This document shows positions 38,460 to 39,131 of a stretch of DNA of 39,131 nucleotides, piece by piece. The translations under genes and the position numbers were made by a program. Source of the stretch: an uncultured Clostridia bacterium (GTDB lineage: Bacteria; Bacillota; Clostridia; TANB77; CAG-508); contig CAJFJY010000005.1 of NCBI GenBank assembly GCA_904384205.1, positions 1 to 39,131 on the forward strand, given 5' to 3'. Each line of letters begins with the position of its first letter. Position 1 is the stretch's first letter. The notes under the pieces were generated by a model. It searched no databases. It saw only the letters and a list, made by a program, of their open reading frames with translations, and was not told the origin of the DNA.

Positions 38460-38712
38460 TTTTGTGGCGATTTTTATCATACAAATATTAAAACTTTAAT
38501 ATATTATTTTTCAAAGTTTTCGTTCAAGCTAATTTTCGTAGAAAATCTAAACGAATTTTATGGCACCCTTCCAAGATAAACTTGAACTCTTTCCATAAAA
38601 TTCATTAAGATTTTCTAAACTCAAATTACTTTCAATTCAAACTTTTCAAAATAATATATTAAAGTTTTATTAATTGGTAACTAAAACAGAAAATCACCAC
38701 AAAATTATGAAT
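38452..38712. repeat. ~260-bp imperfect palindrome (long inverted repeat, MITE-like)
   Basis: attcataattttgtgg...taaaactttaatatattatttt...tagaaaatct...gaattttatgg, mirrored as ccataaaattcattaagattttcta...aaaataatatattaaagtttta...ccacaaaattatgaat. Confidence 0.9.
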
Positions 38713-38765
38713 AAAAATGCAATAATTGCTAAAAATATATATAAAATATATTTTTAGGTGATTTT

Positions 38766-39131
38766 ATGAAAAAAAGTAAAAAGATAATATTAATAACAAC
38801 TATATTATTTGCTATAACAACAATAATATTTTTAATATTCTCAAAAAATGATGAAGTAGAAGCATTATCAAAATATGGTTCAAGAGGAGATGAAGTAATA
38901 CAAATACAGACAAAATTAAAAAGATGGGGATATTATAATGGAAATATAGATGGAATTTATGGAACACAAACATTAGAAGCGGTAAAATATTTTCAAAGAA
39001 AAAATGGACTAGCAGTAGACGGAATAGCAGGGCCAAATACATTAAAAGCAATGGGAATAATGACATCTAGCTCATCTGGAAGTAGCAGTTCATCAACAAA
39101 TTCAAATGATTTAAATTTGCTTGCAAGGGTT
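38766..39131 (+). CDS. sleB: spore cortex-lytic enzyme SleB-like (peptidoglycan-binding domain, start of hydrolase domain), truncated by window end
   Basis: MKKSKKIILITTILFAITTIIFLIF...YGSRGDEVIQIQTKLKRWGYYNGNIDGIYGTQTLEAVKYFQRKNGLAVDGIAGPNTLKAMGI...DLNLLARV. Confidence 0.85.
   Translation, partial: MKKSKKIILITTILFAITTIIFLIFSKNDEVEALSKYGSRGDEVIQIQTKLKRWGYYNGNIDGIYGTQTLEAVKYFQRKNGLAVDGIAGPNTLKAMGIMTSSSSGSSSSSTNSNDLNLLARV

Overview
The window is a low-GC Firmicutes/Clostridia-type chromosomal segment. Essentially all genes lie on the + strand. The single exception I can support is a decayed MobV/Pre-type mobilisation-gene remnant on the - strand at the left edge. Housekeeping genes flank a large exopolysaccharide/capsule (EPS) locus. 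Left flank: rubrerythrin, rsmE, a Lys-rich membrane protein, yicC, remA, rpoZ, gmk, vanZ-like. EPS locus (~6.2-29.7 kb): LCP ligase, initiating sugar transferase, several GT4s and a GT2, three polysaccharide pyruvyl transferase genes, two FrhB-like Fe-S proteins, Wzy and Wzx, a MenD-like TPP enzyme plus SDR, a cohesin-like LPDTG protein, and a Wzz/BY-kinase/PHP-phosphatase module. Right flank: glmM, a dockerin-tagged glucosaminidase, a cadherin-like membrane protein with a Tyr-rich tail, recX, scpA, ytfI/ytfJ-like genes, holA, and a truncated sleB-like gene. Points most worth follow-up: (i) four EPS-locus genes each broken by a 1-2 nt frameshift; (ii) a MenD-like enzyme lacking the usual MenD substrate motif, paired with an SDR; (iii) a cohesin-like LPDTG protein about 5 kb from a dockerin-bearing wall hydrolase; (iv) an acidic, Tyr-rich cytoplasmic tail near a BY-kinase/phosphatase pair; (v) structured noncoding repeats, namely GAA-triloop hairpins at 5.4 kb, a ~260-bp palindrome at 38.45-38.71 kb and a small inverted repeat with flanking direct repeats at 31.27 kb. 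No homology search was run; all assignments are motif reading by eye.
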